Shown here: positions 32,501-42,819 of the stretch, piece by piece
How the letters are laid out: each line of letters starts with the position of its first letter
Numbering within the stretch: position 1 is the stretch's first letter
Origin: Aphanomyces cochlioides
Taxonomy: Eukaryota > Oomycota > Saprolegniomycetes > Saprolegniales > Verrucalvaceae
DNA: 64,000 bases
Assembly (NCBI GenBank): GCA_019828595.1
Contig: JAHQRK010000020.1
Location: forward strand, 1,116,001 to 1,180,000
Direction of reading: 5' to 3'
Made by a program: the position numbers and the translations under genes
The notes under the pieces: model-generated
Database searches by the model: none
Seen by the model: only the letters and a program-made list of their open reading frames with translations
What the model was told of the DNA's origin: nothing

Positions 32501-35114
32501 AAGCATGGCATAATCGATTGGATCCGAAAGGACAAGCGAGGGCGAACCGATCACCTCTCCTGGGCTGCAATATTGTCCCCCTGGACCATCCAAGTGAAGG
32601 ACTTCTCCAACTTGCAAGGACTCGACGGCATCCCGATGCTCTTGGCCTCCTCACTTTGCTTGCCATCGGATTCTACAATGGACGACCTTACAATATACGC
32701 CCCTTTGAAGTCCACGAAATCCTTGGTCCCAGTACGGCAGAGTTTACGTCATTTCGACCCCCCACGAATCTGCTACAGTAGCCACTTTCGACGGCTCCAT
32801 CAAATTTTCCGAACAAGTGGGAGGTTATGGTGCAATCCTGTGGCAATTACCCGAGTGGAAGATCTTATGGGCCAGCTATGGCGTCGTCACAGATACTACG
32901 GTCAATGGAGCGGAGTATGCAGGTCTTCTAGCGGGACTCACGGCAGCTATCCGCCTCCGCCTCACCAGTATCCAGGTCTTCGGAGACTCACGGCTCGTTA
33001 TCCAGCAGGTACTCAATCGTATGAGATGCACCAAGCCGCACTTGCAGACACTGCTTGCTGAAGTCCATACACTCATCAGCCAGCTCACCAGTCCGTCATT
33101 TCATCATGTGAAACGCGTGTGGAATGGTGCAGCCGATTACCTGGCTTCACAAGGCTTAACCGATCGGACTACAGGCGATGTGACCGATTCCTCTACGCTT
33201 GATTTATTGCACTCCCTGAACTGGTTACCGCACCTTGTCCACGATGCCCAATACCCCCTCCCAGAGCACCTCCAATACTTGGCTCAACCAGACTCCACTA
33301 CGGTGGCGTCTCGGTCTCGGGGTGGCGTGTGTAAGTCTGACATCGTTGATACCCCCCATCAATTTTTTCTATCACAACCTCACGCGGGACCATTATGGTA
33401 GCCCAACGACAAGAGTCAGACACCCTAGCACATATCCGTCTGCAACGAATATCCCGCGCTCAAAATCGAGAAAAGAAATGGGCCAACATGAAGAAATACA
33501 TAAAGGGCGAGTTGGACGGTCTATCCCAACGAGAGTGCCAAAACATTGCCAAGACCGTGCACCAGTTCGATATCTGCGAAGAAGGAGCCCTCTACCGACT
33601 CCTCTGGTCAACTAAATGGAGTCCGACTCCCCAACACACGTGGTCACTAGTCATACCACGATCTCTAGTGACCGAAATCCTACGCCAATGTCACGATGGA
33701 GTCCAAGGAGGACACTTCAAGTTCATGAAGACCTACGCTAAGGTCAAAGCCTTCTACTACTGGGACTCGATATACGCGGACACCAAAACTTACTGCGAGA
33801 ATTGCGAAACTTGTGCCACTGGTGCCCCTCCACCACACATCAAAGCGCCATCACCAGGCAACCTTCTACCGCAAAGACCCATGGACATAGTGTGCTTCGA
33901 TATTGGAACAGACCTCCCGAAATCCTTGCGTGGAAATACTCAGCTAGTACTCTTTGAGGACATCTTCACAGCCATGGTCATGGTCAAGGCTACACCAAAC
34001 AGACACGCCCATACAATTGCTCAAGCATACGAAGAGGCGGTCTTCAGAAGGTTTGGTGTCTGCAGAGAGCTCAGACATGACCGAGAACCCAGTTTCATGA
34101 GTGAGGTATTCAAAGACTTTGCAGCAATGCTCGGTCAGAGTCAGTCTCCTACCTTTGCATACCGACCTCAAGCCAATGGTACCGCCGAACGAGGAATCCA
34201 GACTATCACAAGGATGGTGAAATTGTACATCCAGGACCCACACCAACGAGACTGGGACGACGTAGCTGAACGAATGGTCTTTGCCCTGAACACCTCAGTG
34301 TCGGCCACCAAGAAGGAGACCCCATTCTTCCTGATGCATGGGTGGGATCCGTACACCACCATGATGGCTAGTTTACCATCCGTGAAGACGGACGCCAACT
34401 TGGATTCATACGAATGGAGACTGCAACTTTACCACCAACACGCTCACTGTATGGACATGGCCCGTCTACTGGGTCAAACAAGCTGTGGAAGAACGAGCCA
34501 GACGACACAATGAAGGACTTCCAGCCGATGTCGACACTCGGATAAGAGTAGGCGATGCAGTCTGGGTATATATCGATAAGGTCAAACCAGGAGTCAAGCT
34601 CAAGCTAGCCCACCTATGGCATGGGCCCTTCAGGGTGGTGAATCGGCCGAAAAATTATGCAAGCGAGGTCGAGGTCATAAGCCTAAGATCAGGAAAGAAC
34701 CATCGATTCTACACGACAATCCATGACTCCCGACTGAAAACACGACGACTGAGTCCACTCAGGCCAACAGAGCTACTAGAAGGCGTACCCCCTGTCGACT
34801 TCGATGAAGAACTACTACCTGACACCTCCTTTACCAATCGGCAACAGTCCATTCCAGGGACTCCTCTTCAGGTGCCCGTAGCTGTGAGGAATACTCGTCT
34901 CAATGGTGGCATCCGAGAGCTAGAAGTACAATTGATCAATGATGGACCATGGACTTGGGAGCCTGAAGCTCTGCTGGAGTCCACCCCCGAATTGAGGAAG
35001 TTCCATAGAGAACGACTTGGGTGGAGTCGGCTAGCAATGATGGTCGATGATGATTTGAACCCAGCCCCCACCGCTTCTGAAGGGCCCCTTCAAGAAGCGG
35101 CTACAACGGTGTAA
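29531..35114 (+). pseudogene. pol of the large element: protease, RT, RNase H, second RNase H, integrase (frameshifted)
   Basis: The first 730 codons (29531-31723) contain the aspartic protease (VLADTGANMS, FHAILGMDFL) and the RT fingers/palm (LDNASGFW, GLKNAP). A one-base loss near 31713 moves the frame; RT continues with the catalytic FVDD (near 31868) to ~32349. A further shift near 32335 leads into the tethered RNase H (RYEHWEREILAFLHAL), whose first acidic motif reads HYVTNWAIS without the expected Asp. A second RNase H follows in yet another frame, then integrase (33395-34513) with an HHCC finger and D,D,E in VCFDIGTD, LRHDREPSF and NGTAERGIQ. A last shift near 34485 leads to the C-terminal domain ending at 35114. 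Confidence 0.88.
32730..33401 (+). pseudogene. Second (archaeal-like) RNase H domain of the large element
   Basis: A separate frame encodes an RVT_3-type RNase H downstream of the normal one. It has all four acidic positions expected: ATFDGSIK, NGAEYAGLLAGL, VFGDSRLVIQQV and NGAADYLA. In Ty3/Gypsy elements such a second RNase H is known from plant Tat-type elements and, as I recall, from some oomycete elements. It probably removes RNA from the RNA/DNA hybrid, because the first domain here has lost an active-site Asp. Its frame is shifted relative to the flanking domains. Confidence 0.75.
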
Positions 35115-35279
35115 CCTATAGAGCCTGCCTCGTACTGAACAAGCGGTACGGCGCCGACTCGGGCGCAGGAGGCGGATTGCTCAAGACTTAGTCAAATTCG
35201 AGAAACCCACGACTGACCAAAGAAGGCGATCAAAATGAAAAGTTATCCGATTAACTCAAGACTGCAAGTGCTCAACTTA

Positions 35280-37552
35280 CTACTTCTTGGATTTTTTGGA
35301 GGAATCCTTACCGCCGTCAGCTGCGGCAGTCTTTCTGGTCGCACGTCGCTCTCGCTTGATGGCGGCCGTTCGCCGAGTGACTGGGACCAGCAGCAAGAAA
35401 ATACCATTCGCAACTTGACGTCGCCGCTCTTGCTCCAGCTCTGCAGGAAGGAGCTCTTCGGCGTTGTGCTTCCCACAACTGCCCAGAGGGTTCATACACT
35501 CGACTCGACTGGTCCCGACATAGCCACAGCGAGCGCGATTCGAGAATTTGCGGCTGGGCTTGAAAGGGAGATCCTTTGCAGCCTTCAGTTCGTCCACTGT
35601 GATGCCCAGCGCTCGAGAATAGAAGGCCCAGTCTTGCTCGGATAAGGCGTTTGGCTGCTCACTGGGATCAGACGCTTGAGCTGGCATCGACTCCGTCTGA
35701 GAGGGTCCTGAAGGATCCTCCTCCGATTCAGGCTCGCTCACCAAGTTGTCTTGACAGCCGGCTGCTGGGGATGCCACCAAAGAACTCGGGCTGATCACAT
35801 CTTGCGAGTCTTTCGCCCCAGCTACAGCGGACGGCGCCGTGGACAAAGAGACCGAGGGGTGGACTGTGGAGGACTTCTGCTCCAATTGACCCAAACGGTC
35901 ACTAATTTTCGCGGAGACTTGCGGCCACGCTCGGACTGTCTCCTCGAGTTTCTTCAATCGATCTTCATGGGTGGGCGCCACAAGATCCAAAGCGTTGGCA
36001 CCAGAAGGCATTGGGGTCCCGATCTGGCCCAAGAGCTCGTTTATGGTGTCAATCTTGTGGAGCATTTCCGTGTCCTACCAAGAGGGTCAACCAAAGATCA
36101 AAGAAGTCCACTTACGTGCCGAGTACGCGACTCCTCTGACGCAGAAAATTGGGCTTCTAAATCAGCCAAACGTGAGCTCAGCGAATCGTTTGCCTTCTCG
36201 GATGCATCCAAGCGCCCAGACAGTTGGTCGATCTCGAGAGAAGCGTTGGTTGAGAAGGACACCACGCTGCCGGACAGAGCCACAGATACCTGCTGAAGGA
36301 GCCTAAACTTCGCGCGCAAAATGTCTTGATCAAGGCCACAGGCTATCTGGTCGTGCAGTTCCATGGCAGTCTGCAGCAACGCGCGCTGTGCCGCCACCAT
36401 CTCTTGAGCAGCCGGACGCAAGGAGTCAGAGTTCGGCAAGGATCTCTCTCACCCGGCTATCAAATCGCCCCGCATGATTGGCCATGGGTCTGTGCTCATA
36501 ACGGTCGGCAGAGTCTTCAAGGAGCCACTGGTATCATCGTCCAATTCCAAGGTGCTAGTGTCGGACTCCTCCATCTTGGAGTCTTCTTCCTCCTCCGAGT
36601 GCCCAGCTACTTCTTCGGCGATCGCGGTTGAGAGAGTTGATGGCGCCGGAGCATCGGTTGGTGCAATACGCGGCAAGTAACGGGGCACCTCTTGGCCGTC
36701 GACTGTGGCAGTGGCTAAGGAGTTTTCGACCTCGGCTCGCCAAAACCGCTCAGCAAGAAAGCTCGCTTCAGCATCCGCCTCCTCGGCATTCGGCTCATCC
36801 TCCCATGAGGGCTCAATCAGCGCTTCAGCGTTTGGAAAATCGACGTCTACGAGTAGCGCTTCCGTTGGCGCACCTGAAGATACTGGCTCCTCCTTGATGC
36901 GAAAGGTTGGGGGAGCCGCGACTTCCAACACAGACGACGATGGTGCCCTTGACTTTCGAAGAGAGTGGAGCGACGTGGCAAAGCCGCAAGGATGGTCCAC
37001 CTCGGGATCGAACACTCTCGCTTCAATTCGGTTGGGCCGATACTCGAACTCGTGGCCAGGCGTATCGGAGCTGGGCGAGCCAAAGATCTCCGCCTCGCTT
37101 TCGGTGATCTCAATTGCTGGCCGGTAAAGATCGTGACGATCGTACACCCACTCATCACAAGAAGACGCCGAGGAAGACGGAGTGGACGGCGCTGAATATG
37201 GTGGCGCCGGAGGAAGAGCCAACAGAGGTGGCAAGACAAAGTCGGACGTGGCAGGCGTTCGTTTCTTCACAGGACGCCGTCTCAACGAACGATCGTATGA
37301 ATCACCTTTGGCTGAATAGCCGGGGACTACCGGGGGCGGACGCATGCCAGAGAGGACAGAGCCCAAAAGACTGGAACGGTGCGAGACTTGTGCAGATGAT
37401 CGGGACTCCAACTGGACGGAAGAGTCCACCAGGGCAGGAAGCGACTGACGACGAAAGCGAGACATGTGCTCAGCAACCGCATCAATCGCCCATTGACCGG
37501 CCTTGGGTGGGTGTGTAGACTTGGTTGGCTTGGCCTCTTGATGAGCTGACAT
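35280..37552 (-). CDS. Antisense gene 2 inside the retrotransposon (spliced; coiled coil + SCA7-like finger)
   Basis: Reads opposite to gag-pol. Exon 1 is complement 36116-37552 (start MSAHQE; the frame is open to 37576) and exon 2 complement 35280-36074. The 41-bp intron (36075-36115) has a perfect GTAAGT donor and GGTAG acceptor, and the join is phase 0 inside a coiled coil. Exon 1 has one in-frame TGA at 36449-36451. The protein (~743 codons) has a Pro/Ser-rich and acidic N-terminus, a coiled coil (LDASEKANDSLSSRLADLE...), a second acidic/Ser region, then a finger C-x9-C-x6-C-x2-H (CGYVGTSRVEC..C..H) and a Lys/Arg-rich tail. The finger resembles the SCA7/ATXN7 zinc-binding motif. Not recognised otherwise. 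Confidence 0.65.
36075..36115 (-). other. Spliceosomal intron of antisense gene 2
   Basis: 41 bp; minus-strand donor GTAAGT, acceptor CTTGGTAG. Length and ends match host introns in this window. In the sense-strand genomic RNA this intron cannot be spliced, so it would survive retrotransposition. Confidence 0.7.
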
Positions 37553-37716
37553 GAAAATCAAGAATGTTCGACACATACCGAGTTCAAAAAGAGAAAAGAC
37601 ACCAACCGACGGGAATTGACGAGAATGTATTGGTCAAAATTATCGGACCCCAAAGGAAGCAACCGTCACATCAAGTACAAGAGGACCCCCAAAATCATTA
37701 TCGCATTAAGTGGAAA

Positions 37717-38511
37717 CTACTGGGAAGCATCAGACTCCACCCCCCAACCCGGTGGCTGAGGGGGATGGCGATTTTGAAGACGCGCCGGGCAAGTCGACTT
37801 CAAGTTCTCGCAAGGCTTACGCTTGGTGGTGAACATACCACAGATTTCACCACTGCGGCGATTCCCTCGGACCCGATCTCGGTGGTCGCCCGCACGACGC
37901 GCGGGACACGTATCGTATGGCTCAAGGCACATCTCACCAGACTCCAGATCCAAAACCCCGCAAATGCCGTTGCGTCCTATAGCCGTTAATTGGTCCACCG
38001 CAAGCTTGAGCCAGCCGACTTCTTCGATCAACTTCTCTATGGCAGCCCGATGGATGTCAGATTGGCGTTCGAGATTGACCAAATAGCGTGCTTGGTTGAC
38101 CAATTCTTCGGCTACATCCTCACTGAAGGGACCAGGACCAGCTTTCATGGGCTCGCTATCGCTCTGAGTGTCAGACTCCTCCTGAGTCGAAGGAACTCGG
38201 CTCATCCCTGGAATCGGACTCTTCCCAGGCGACTCAGCTCCATGAGATGGCGAACGACCGATCGACGAAGGCGCGCTAGAAGGGATCGAAGAAGCCTCAG
38301 GCAGCACCGTTGGAGGTTCTGAGGATGTCGGGTCATTCGATGAAGCGTGTGGTTGAGACGACTGGGCCACTCTTTTGGATACACGCCGTGGCTTGCTGAG
38401 GTGGTCTTGAGAAGACATTGGACGTTTAGCTTCAAAATCAGAGGAGTCACTGGTCAGCGCGGAATGACGGCGAGCGATACGAGACTGACGTTGCGAAGAC
38501 AAAACTGGCAT
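37717..38511 (-). CDS. Antisense gene 1 inside the retrotransposon (coiled coil + two SCA7-like fingers)
   Basis: Intact single-exon ORF of 264 aa. Its ATG lies 47 bp from the inner edge of the 3' LTR, so its promoter probably lies in that LTR read backwards. The N-terminal half is Ser/Pro-rich with basic patches. A helical segment (EELVNQARYLVNLERQ..LIEEVGWLKLAVDQL) follows. The C-terminus has two related Cys motifs, CGVLDLESGEMC..C and CGMFTTKRKPC..C, spaced C-x9/10-C-x6-C-x2-R, akin to the finger in antisense gene 2 but with Arg at the His position. The shared architecture suggests the two antisense genes arose by duplication. Possible roles are nuclear or chromatin binding or regulation of the element; this is inference. 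Confidence 0.65.
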   Translation of the reverse strand: MPVLSSQRQSRIARRHSALTSDSSDFEAKRPMSSQDHLSKPRRVSKRVAQSSQPHASSNDPTSSEPPTVLPEASSIPSSAPSSIGRSPSHGAESPGKSPIPGMSRVPSTQEESDTQSDSEPMKAGPGPFSEDVAEELVNQARYLVNLERQSDIHRAAIEKLIEEVGWLKLAVDQLTAIGRNGICGVLDLESGEMCLEPYDTCPARRAGDHRDRVRGNRRSGEICGMFTTKRKPCENLKSTCPARLQNRHPPQPPGWGVESDASQ

Positions 38512-38558
38512 CCGTTGTGGTCACTCGTTCCGTATGTCTCGAAGTGACCAGGGTGGCT

Positions 38559-39315
38559 TGTAATGCCGGAAAAGTCAAGCCAACAGTGACTACAAGGTGC
38601 CCTCGCTAGCCAAGGGCCAGCGCTTGGAAGAACCGTATGTCTTGGATTCCACATCCTTGGCGAGATTCCGCGGTTGAGTCAAGCAAACCAGCCGTCCCCA
38701 TGAACCATACAAACTCTAAGATATCGCCAGACATGGATACCACATGGAGTCAGACTCCACCAGATGGTCACCGAATAGATCCCCCAGATTTCGCGATGAG
38801 GCTGCTCCACCAAGCAATTTGGGCAAACAGCATGTTGCCCCCGACTCAACCAGACATTCGAACAGCGTGAGCCGCGCAGATCAACCAAAACAAGAACCCA
38901 GGATAGATTAACTTTGAATTCACTCTTCTTTTTGCCTCGCTTACCAATCCTGTGAGTTTGCGGCGTGGCCAGAAGCGTACCCAAGTCCAAGACAGCTTAG
39001 TGAGTTCCGCCGGCTGCCTCGTGAGAAGCCGACACCGATTGTTATCTCTCCCCATTGCCCTGCATCAACGTCAGCCGCAGCTAGACGTAGTACTTGGGCC
39101 ACAGTACAACCTCCTCCGAAGTCTCACGCATACGCGAGTGTCCCTACATGCCTCCAAGGAAGAATCCGACTCCAACTTTCTGCCCAACCTTGCCCTCCAT
39201 CAACCTTGCTTGCTGCTCCGGGTGGCTATGTTGATCTTGGTCCCACCTAAGATCCAGTCTATCGACAACCCCTTCTAATTTTCTTGCGGCTACGACCTAC
39301 ATTCCCGTTCCCACA
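38559..39315 (+). repeat. 3' LTR of the large Ty3/Gypsy element
   Basis: 757 bp, same length as the 5' LTR; starts TGTAATGCC and ends CCCACA, followed by the GATT duplication. Confidence 0.95.
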
Positions 39316-39319
39316 GATT

Positions 39320-40031
39320 GATCACACAAATTTCGTCGATTTTGATCAAAACTGTAAATTTGGACGAAAAAGACAATACCACGAAGAACCAATCGCACCG
39401 AACCAGGGTACTGTACTTGAAAGAAATACAACGCTTACGACCCACCGTGAGCCCACCAGCCGTCACCGTGTTCTCCAGGCACTCTTCAGTGATGACGTAG
39501 TGATTGTTGTTCATTTGTTCTAGCTACTACGTAGTTTACAAATAGCCTTCGATAAGAGATCCATTCACTACATGTTGTCATGAAGGAAGGCGTGTTTTAA
39601 GTGGATACTTGACAATGTGGGAATTGCTTTGAATGGTTTCTTTGAGGCCAAATTCAATAATTTAGGTCAAAATATGAACTTGTATATCTCAAAGAGTTTT
39701 GCTCCAACTTTGGCAAGCCAATATATCAAACTGCACCGGTTGCTCTTAAAGTAGACAAGGCTCGAAAGTTAGATCAAAGCTACTGAAATCTGTTGTTCGT
39801 CTTTTTGTTCTTGACTATGGCAGGTGCTTGTGCATTTGCAGCGATAAAAATACGATTGGCGACACCGACCGTACAGTGACGAAACAATTGCAGACTCAGC
39901 AGATTGCTTTACGTGAAATGAGGTCATTAGTTGTTCCTTAACTTTCGTCGATGCGACCTTTAGAACTTTGCTGCATCTCCATTGTAATCATGAAAGTCCT
40001 GTCAAGGTGGCTTTCTTTGTGGTATGTTCTC
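39320..40031. other. Intergenic, nothing recognised
   Basis: AT-rich sequence between the large element and the CRN gene. No ORF over 80 codons and no repeat noticed. Confidence 0.4.
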
Positions 40032-41379
40032 CTAAGAAAATAATTGATTGATAAAAGAATTATGTCGAGATCTGGCAACAGCCGATTTCATGCTGAAGTA
40101 ACTATCCCAATCCTTTTCAATTTCTTTGCTTTTCCATTGGAGGCAGATCTGAAATGTTTTTGGATTTTCAACGTACACGAACGTATTCATAGTCAAGGCA
40201 TCTCTTGTTTTTTGAGAGCCTTCTTTGAATCGACCAAATACTGCATCCTTGCACTCATAATTCGCCGCTGTCAATTTCAAAATCACCTACACAATCAATA
40301 AGATATTCCAAACCCACTATCGACCTTGTATCTTCCATTAACGCTCGGTTTCTCTTCCCACGACACGACGTCAACTTTGAAAAAGGGAAAATCAGTGTTT
40401 AAGGCGTCAAACCATCCAGGCATGTCACGAGACAGAGCCAAAAAGTTGTTCGGGTCATGTTTGTACTTTGTGTAGCCTTCATAATTCTCGCAATGTTCCT
40501 TCGAAATCAGATGAGCTTTTTCAGCTCTCGCGATGCATGGAAATATTCTGGTGTCTTCAATACGTTGATATTGAAATAATTCGGTGTTTTGATCCAAGTA
40601 TGACACCTCCGACAGAGCCGATGTTTGTGACATCATTTCTTGTAGAGAGTCCGAATCGCTTGGGTGAAAGTCGCTAAATTTCACTCGTCGTAAATTGGAC
40701 ACGTTGGACGGACGAGCAACTTCGTCAACATTTGACAATATTGTAAGAATGTTGAGTGGAGAACCAAATGTGTGGTATTCATCGAGGAATTTGGCTTCAA
40801 AAAATTGCGCGTTATCCTCTGCACGATATTCAATGACAAGGATAATTCAGCTAATAGTTTACCTGATTTGAAGAGAACGTGAACCATCAATTTCTTGACG
40901 TCGTATGTGAACGCATGAGCATAATTCGGATCATAATATGCAATGTTCGAATGGGCCAATTGATAGAGTATAGAACGAACTCCTTTCACATCAAGAGCGC
41001 TCTCCACAGAGCCCTTCACCACCCAAAACACGCTTGTCGATAACGTTCTGACTGCCCCTTCTGGAAGCACAACCAACACATAGACTTTGCCTTCTTTCGG
41101 CTGAAATTTCATTCCAAAGTGCTTTGTGTTATTGATTTTTAATACTTCATCCATCTTGATGCACTCAAGAGGTTGTCCATGCCCGTCTAGTGGCACATCT
41201 TTCGCTGCATCTTTGTTCAACCCTCCCATGGCCATGAAAAGCTGCAGGCCATCGGACGGGAAGTCATACATCTTCTTCTTCTTGATTTCGTCCTTGAGTG
41301 CATCAACGAGCATTCCACAGTCAATCTCCACAGAGAAAGGTCTTTCCTCGCCAACCACAACACACACCATCGTCACCAT
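40032..41379 (-). CDS. Crinkler (CRN)-family effector with HNH-like C-terminal domain
   Basis: Three exons, complement of 40863-41379, 40325-40818 and 40032-40286 (introns 44 and 38 bp), give 421 aa. The N-terminus (MVCVVVGEERPFSVEID, then LQLFMAM in place of the LFLAK/LYLAK motif) is the ubiquitin-like CRN header that directs translocation in oomycete effectors. No classical signal peptide is seen, as is common for Aphanomyces CRNs. The C-terminal region has AHLISKEHC and DPNNFLALSRDMPGWFD, which matches an HNH nuclease-like fold. Aphanomyces euteiches CRN13 is a known CRN with an HNH-like, DNA-damaging C-terminus. Here the His expected in the last position (RD-x-H-x-x-FD) is Pro, so nuclease activity is uncertain. 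An ATG at 41370 is an alternative start. Confidence 0.82.
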
Positions 41380-41520
41380 GTTTTTATTTCACAACTGATG
41401 AACTTGTACTCTATAAATTTGTCCAAGTTCTGTTTTCTTTTTGTCAGTTTTGACGAGTTCGTCAGAAGCATTTCCATCCGAGCCGCCGTGAGCTCTTCAT
41501 TTGTCCTGTTGTTACCGACT

Positions 41521-41612
41521 GAACATGCCAATTGCCTTATTTGCGGTGTTGAAGACATTTCAGTGTGTCTCGTAGGTTAGTTCATCGCAGCCATTGAAGG
41601 AAAACGAAAATG
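41521..41612 (-). pseudogene. Decayed remnant of the Cys/His-rich protein family
   Basis: The minus strand retains LKCLQHRK followed by a stop where the paralogues have a Lys-Gly-Ile-Cys stretch, with a frame-shifted FNGCDE before it. It is a degraded copy of the 25865-26473 gene. Confidence 0.5.
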
Positions 41613-41953
41613 ATCACTCAAGACGGTGGTTTTATTGCACACATCTGAAATGTCCTTCTGGCAAGAACTTTGATAGACTTTCCGCCCCATGTCAGGATCA
41701 CGATGGATCATTTCTAAACTACAATGCCCACTTCATTGCTTGAAATTTTATTTAATCACCCTCCATTCTGCTCGATATACCAAGGCATGGTCTATGCTGC
41801 ATATAATTTGGTATATTGGTCAAAGGATTTCATCGCAAGGAGGAGCGTACCTCGAGTGGGACGCGATAGCCAACCGTGCGCATTTCAGAATTTCATGTAG
41901 AGAATCCAGAAAATGCGTGCCAGTTCATCCATGCGCGTGCCACTTGTGTCCTG

Positions 41954-42531
41954 TGTCACGTACGGCAACCCTGAAAGACCTGCCCCTCCCCAAGCCCTAC
42001 TTCGCGACCAGATTTCCTGACTAGATTAGCTACAGATAGTTAACTTTGGCTTTTGCCGCCGACCTAACAAGTGTCGTTGCCTCAGTTCCCGACCGACGCC
42101 ACAGAGCCTACATAGACCCTGTTTTCACGTGTTTCACGTGACATTCTTTGGTCGAGAAGCAGGGTAGGCTCTCGCTGGTTGTTGTGTCGGTTTTGCGTTC
42201 ATAGCCTTGGCGACAAAGCGGCATACTCTGCTTGTGGCGATGAAAAGAAGAGACCGCGCTACTTGCAAATCGTTCGTCTTACAGTCAATTTTCAACGCAT
42301 CCACGCCTATGTGGTCAAGTCCATCATGGAAGCTTCGTGGGAGCCACGCGTTGGCGATGGTGTTTCCACTCCAAGCCGCGACCTACTGTCTATCCCTTCA
42401 CCTTCCTCCTCCCCAAATTATGCTCTACCTCCGCCTGATGAGACCAAGTTTTGATAGTTACCGTCCCAGAGCGAGAAGAAATATGCTACGTAGAGTCAAA
42501 GCGGGAGCTTTGATGCTTAAGAAGGGGAGAA
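41954..42531 (+). mobile_element. Remains of an older LTR retrotransposon (target of the nested element)
   Basis: A 56-bp segment at 41954-42009 (TGTCACGTACGGCAACC ... TTCGCGACC) recurs at 48655-48712 just beyond the nested element. Sequence at 42010-42531 ends in a purine run (GAAGGGGAGAA), like a polypurine tract in front of a 3' LTR. The nested element sits exactly at that junction. Most of the older element has been deleted or decayed. Confidence 0.6.
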
Positions 42532-42799
42532 TGTAATAAAGTAATGGTTAATAGTTGTCGCCTGGCAAGACGGGTGTCGAGTCAAGCGTGTCCAACGCTG
42601 ACGACACCGTCTGACTAAGTTGAGATTGGCCAGAGGCACGTGTGTTCTCAGGGAGTGTACGGCCCTCAGAAGATTATTCCGTAGCCGTGCCGAGTGTATA
42701 CCGAAAACTATACCGTATTGTTTAGTTTATAGATTTAACTCTAAGCTAGCTAATCTAACTCACTTCTCATCTTCCTCTGACCTTACCAACTACACTACA
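42532..42799 (+). repeat. 5' LTR of the 6.1-kb element
   Basis: 268 bp; about 98.5% identical to the 3' copy, with four A/G differences. Confidence 0.95.
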
Positions 42800-42801
42800 G
42801 T

Positions 42802-42819
42802 TGGTAGCACTTCTTGGTT
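42802..42819 (+). other. Primer-binding site of the 6.1-kb element
   Basis: TGGTAGCACTTCTTGG starts 2 bp after the LTR. TGGTAGCA at the start is typical of elements primed by initiator-Met tRNA; the tRNA was not checked. Confidence 0.65.

Larger units (their letters stand above)
27380..39315 (+). mobile_element. Complete 11.9-kb Ty3/Gypsy LTR retrotransposon
   Basis: Two 757-bp LTRs (27380-28136 and 38559-39315) begin TGT and end CCCACA; I see two mismatches between them. GATT flanks both ends (27376-27379 and 39316-39319) as a 4-bp duplication, or AGATT if the LTR ends one base earlier. A primer-binding site starts 2 bp after the 5' LTR. Sense genes: gag, then pol in order protease, reverse transcriptase, RNase H, second RNase H, integrase, the Ty3/Gypsy order. 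The sense genes carry a nonsense codon and several frameshifts. 3.4 kb between integrase and the 3' LTR holds two antisense genes. No clear polypurine tract is seen before the 3' LTR. Confidence 0.95.

Noticed and set aside
36705..37127. Plus-strand 140-codon ORF and others at 35751-36306, 37114-37518
   Set aside because: Shadows of the antisense genes. The minus strand has the longer frames, the intron and the Cys motifs.
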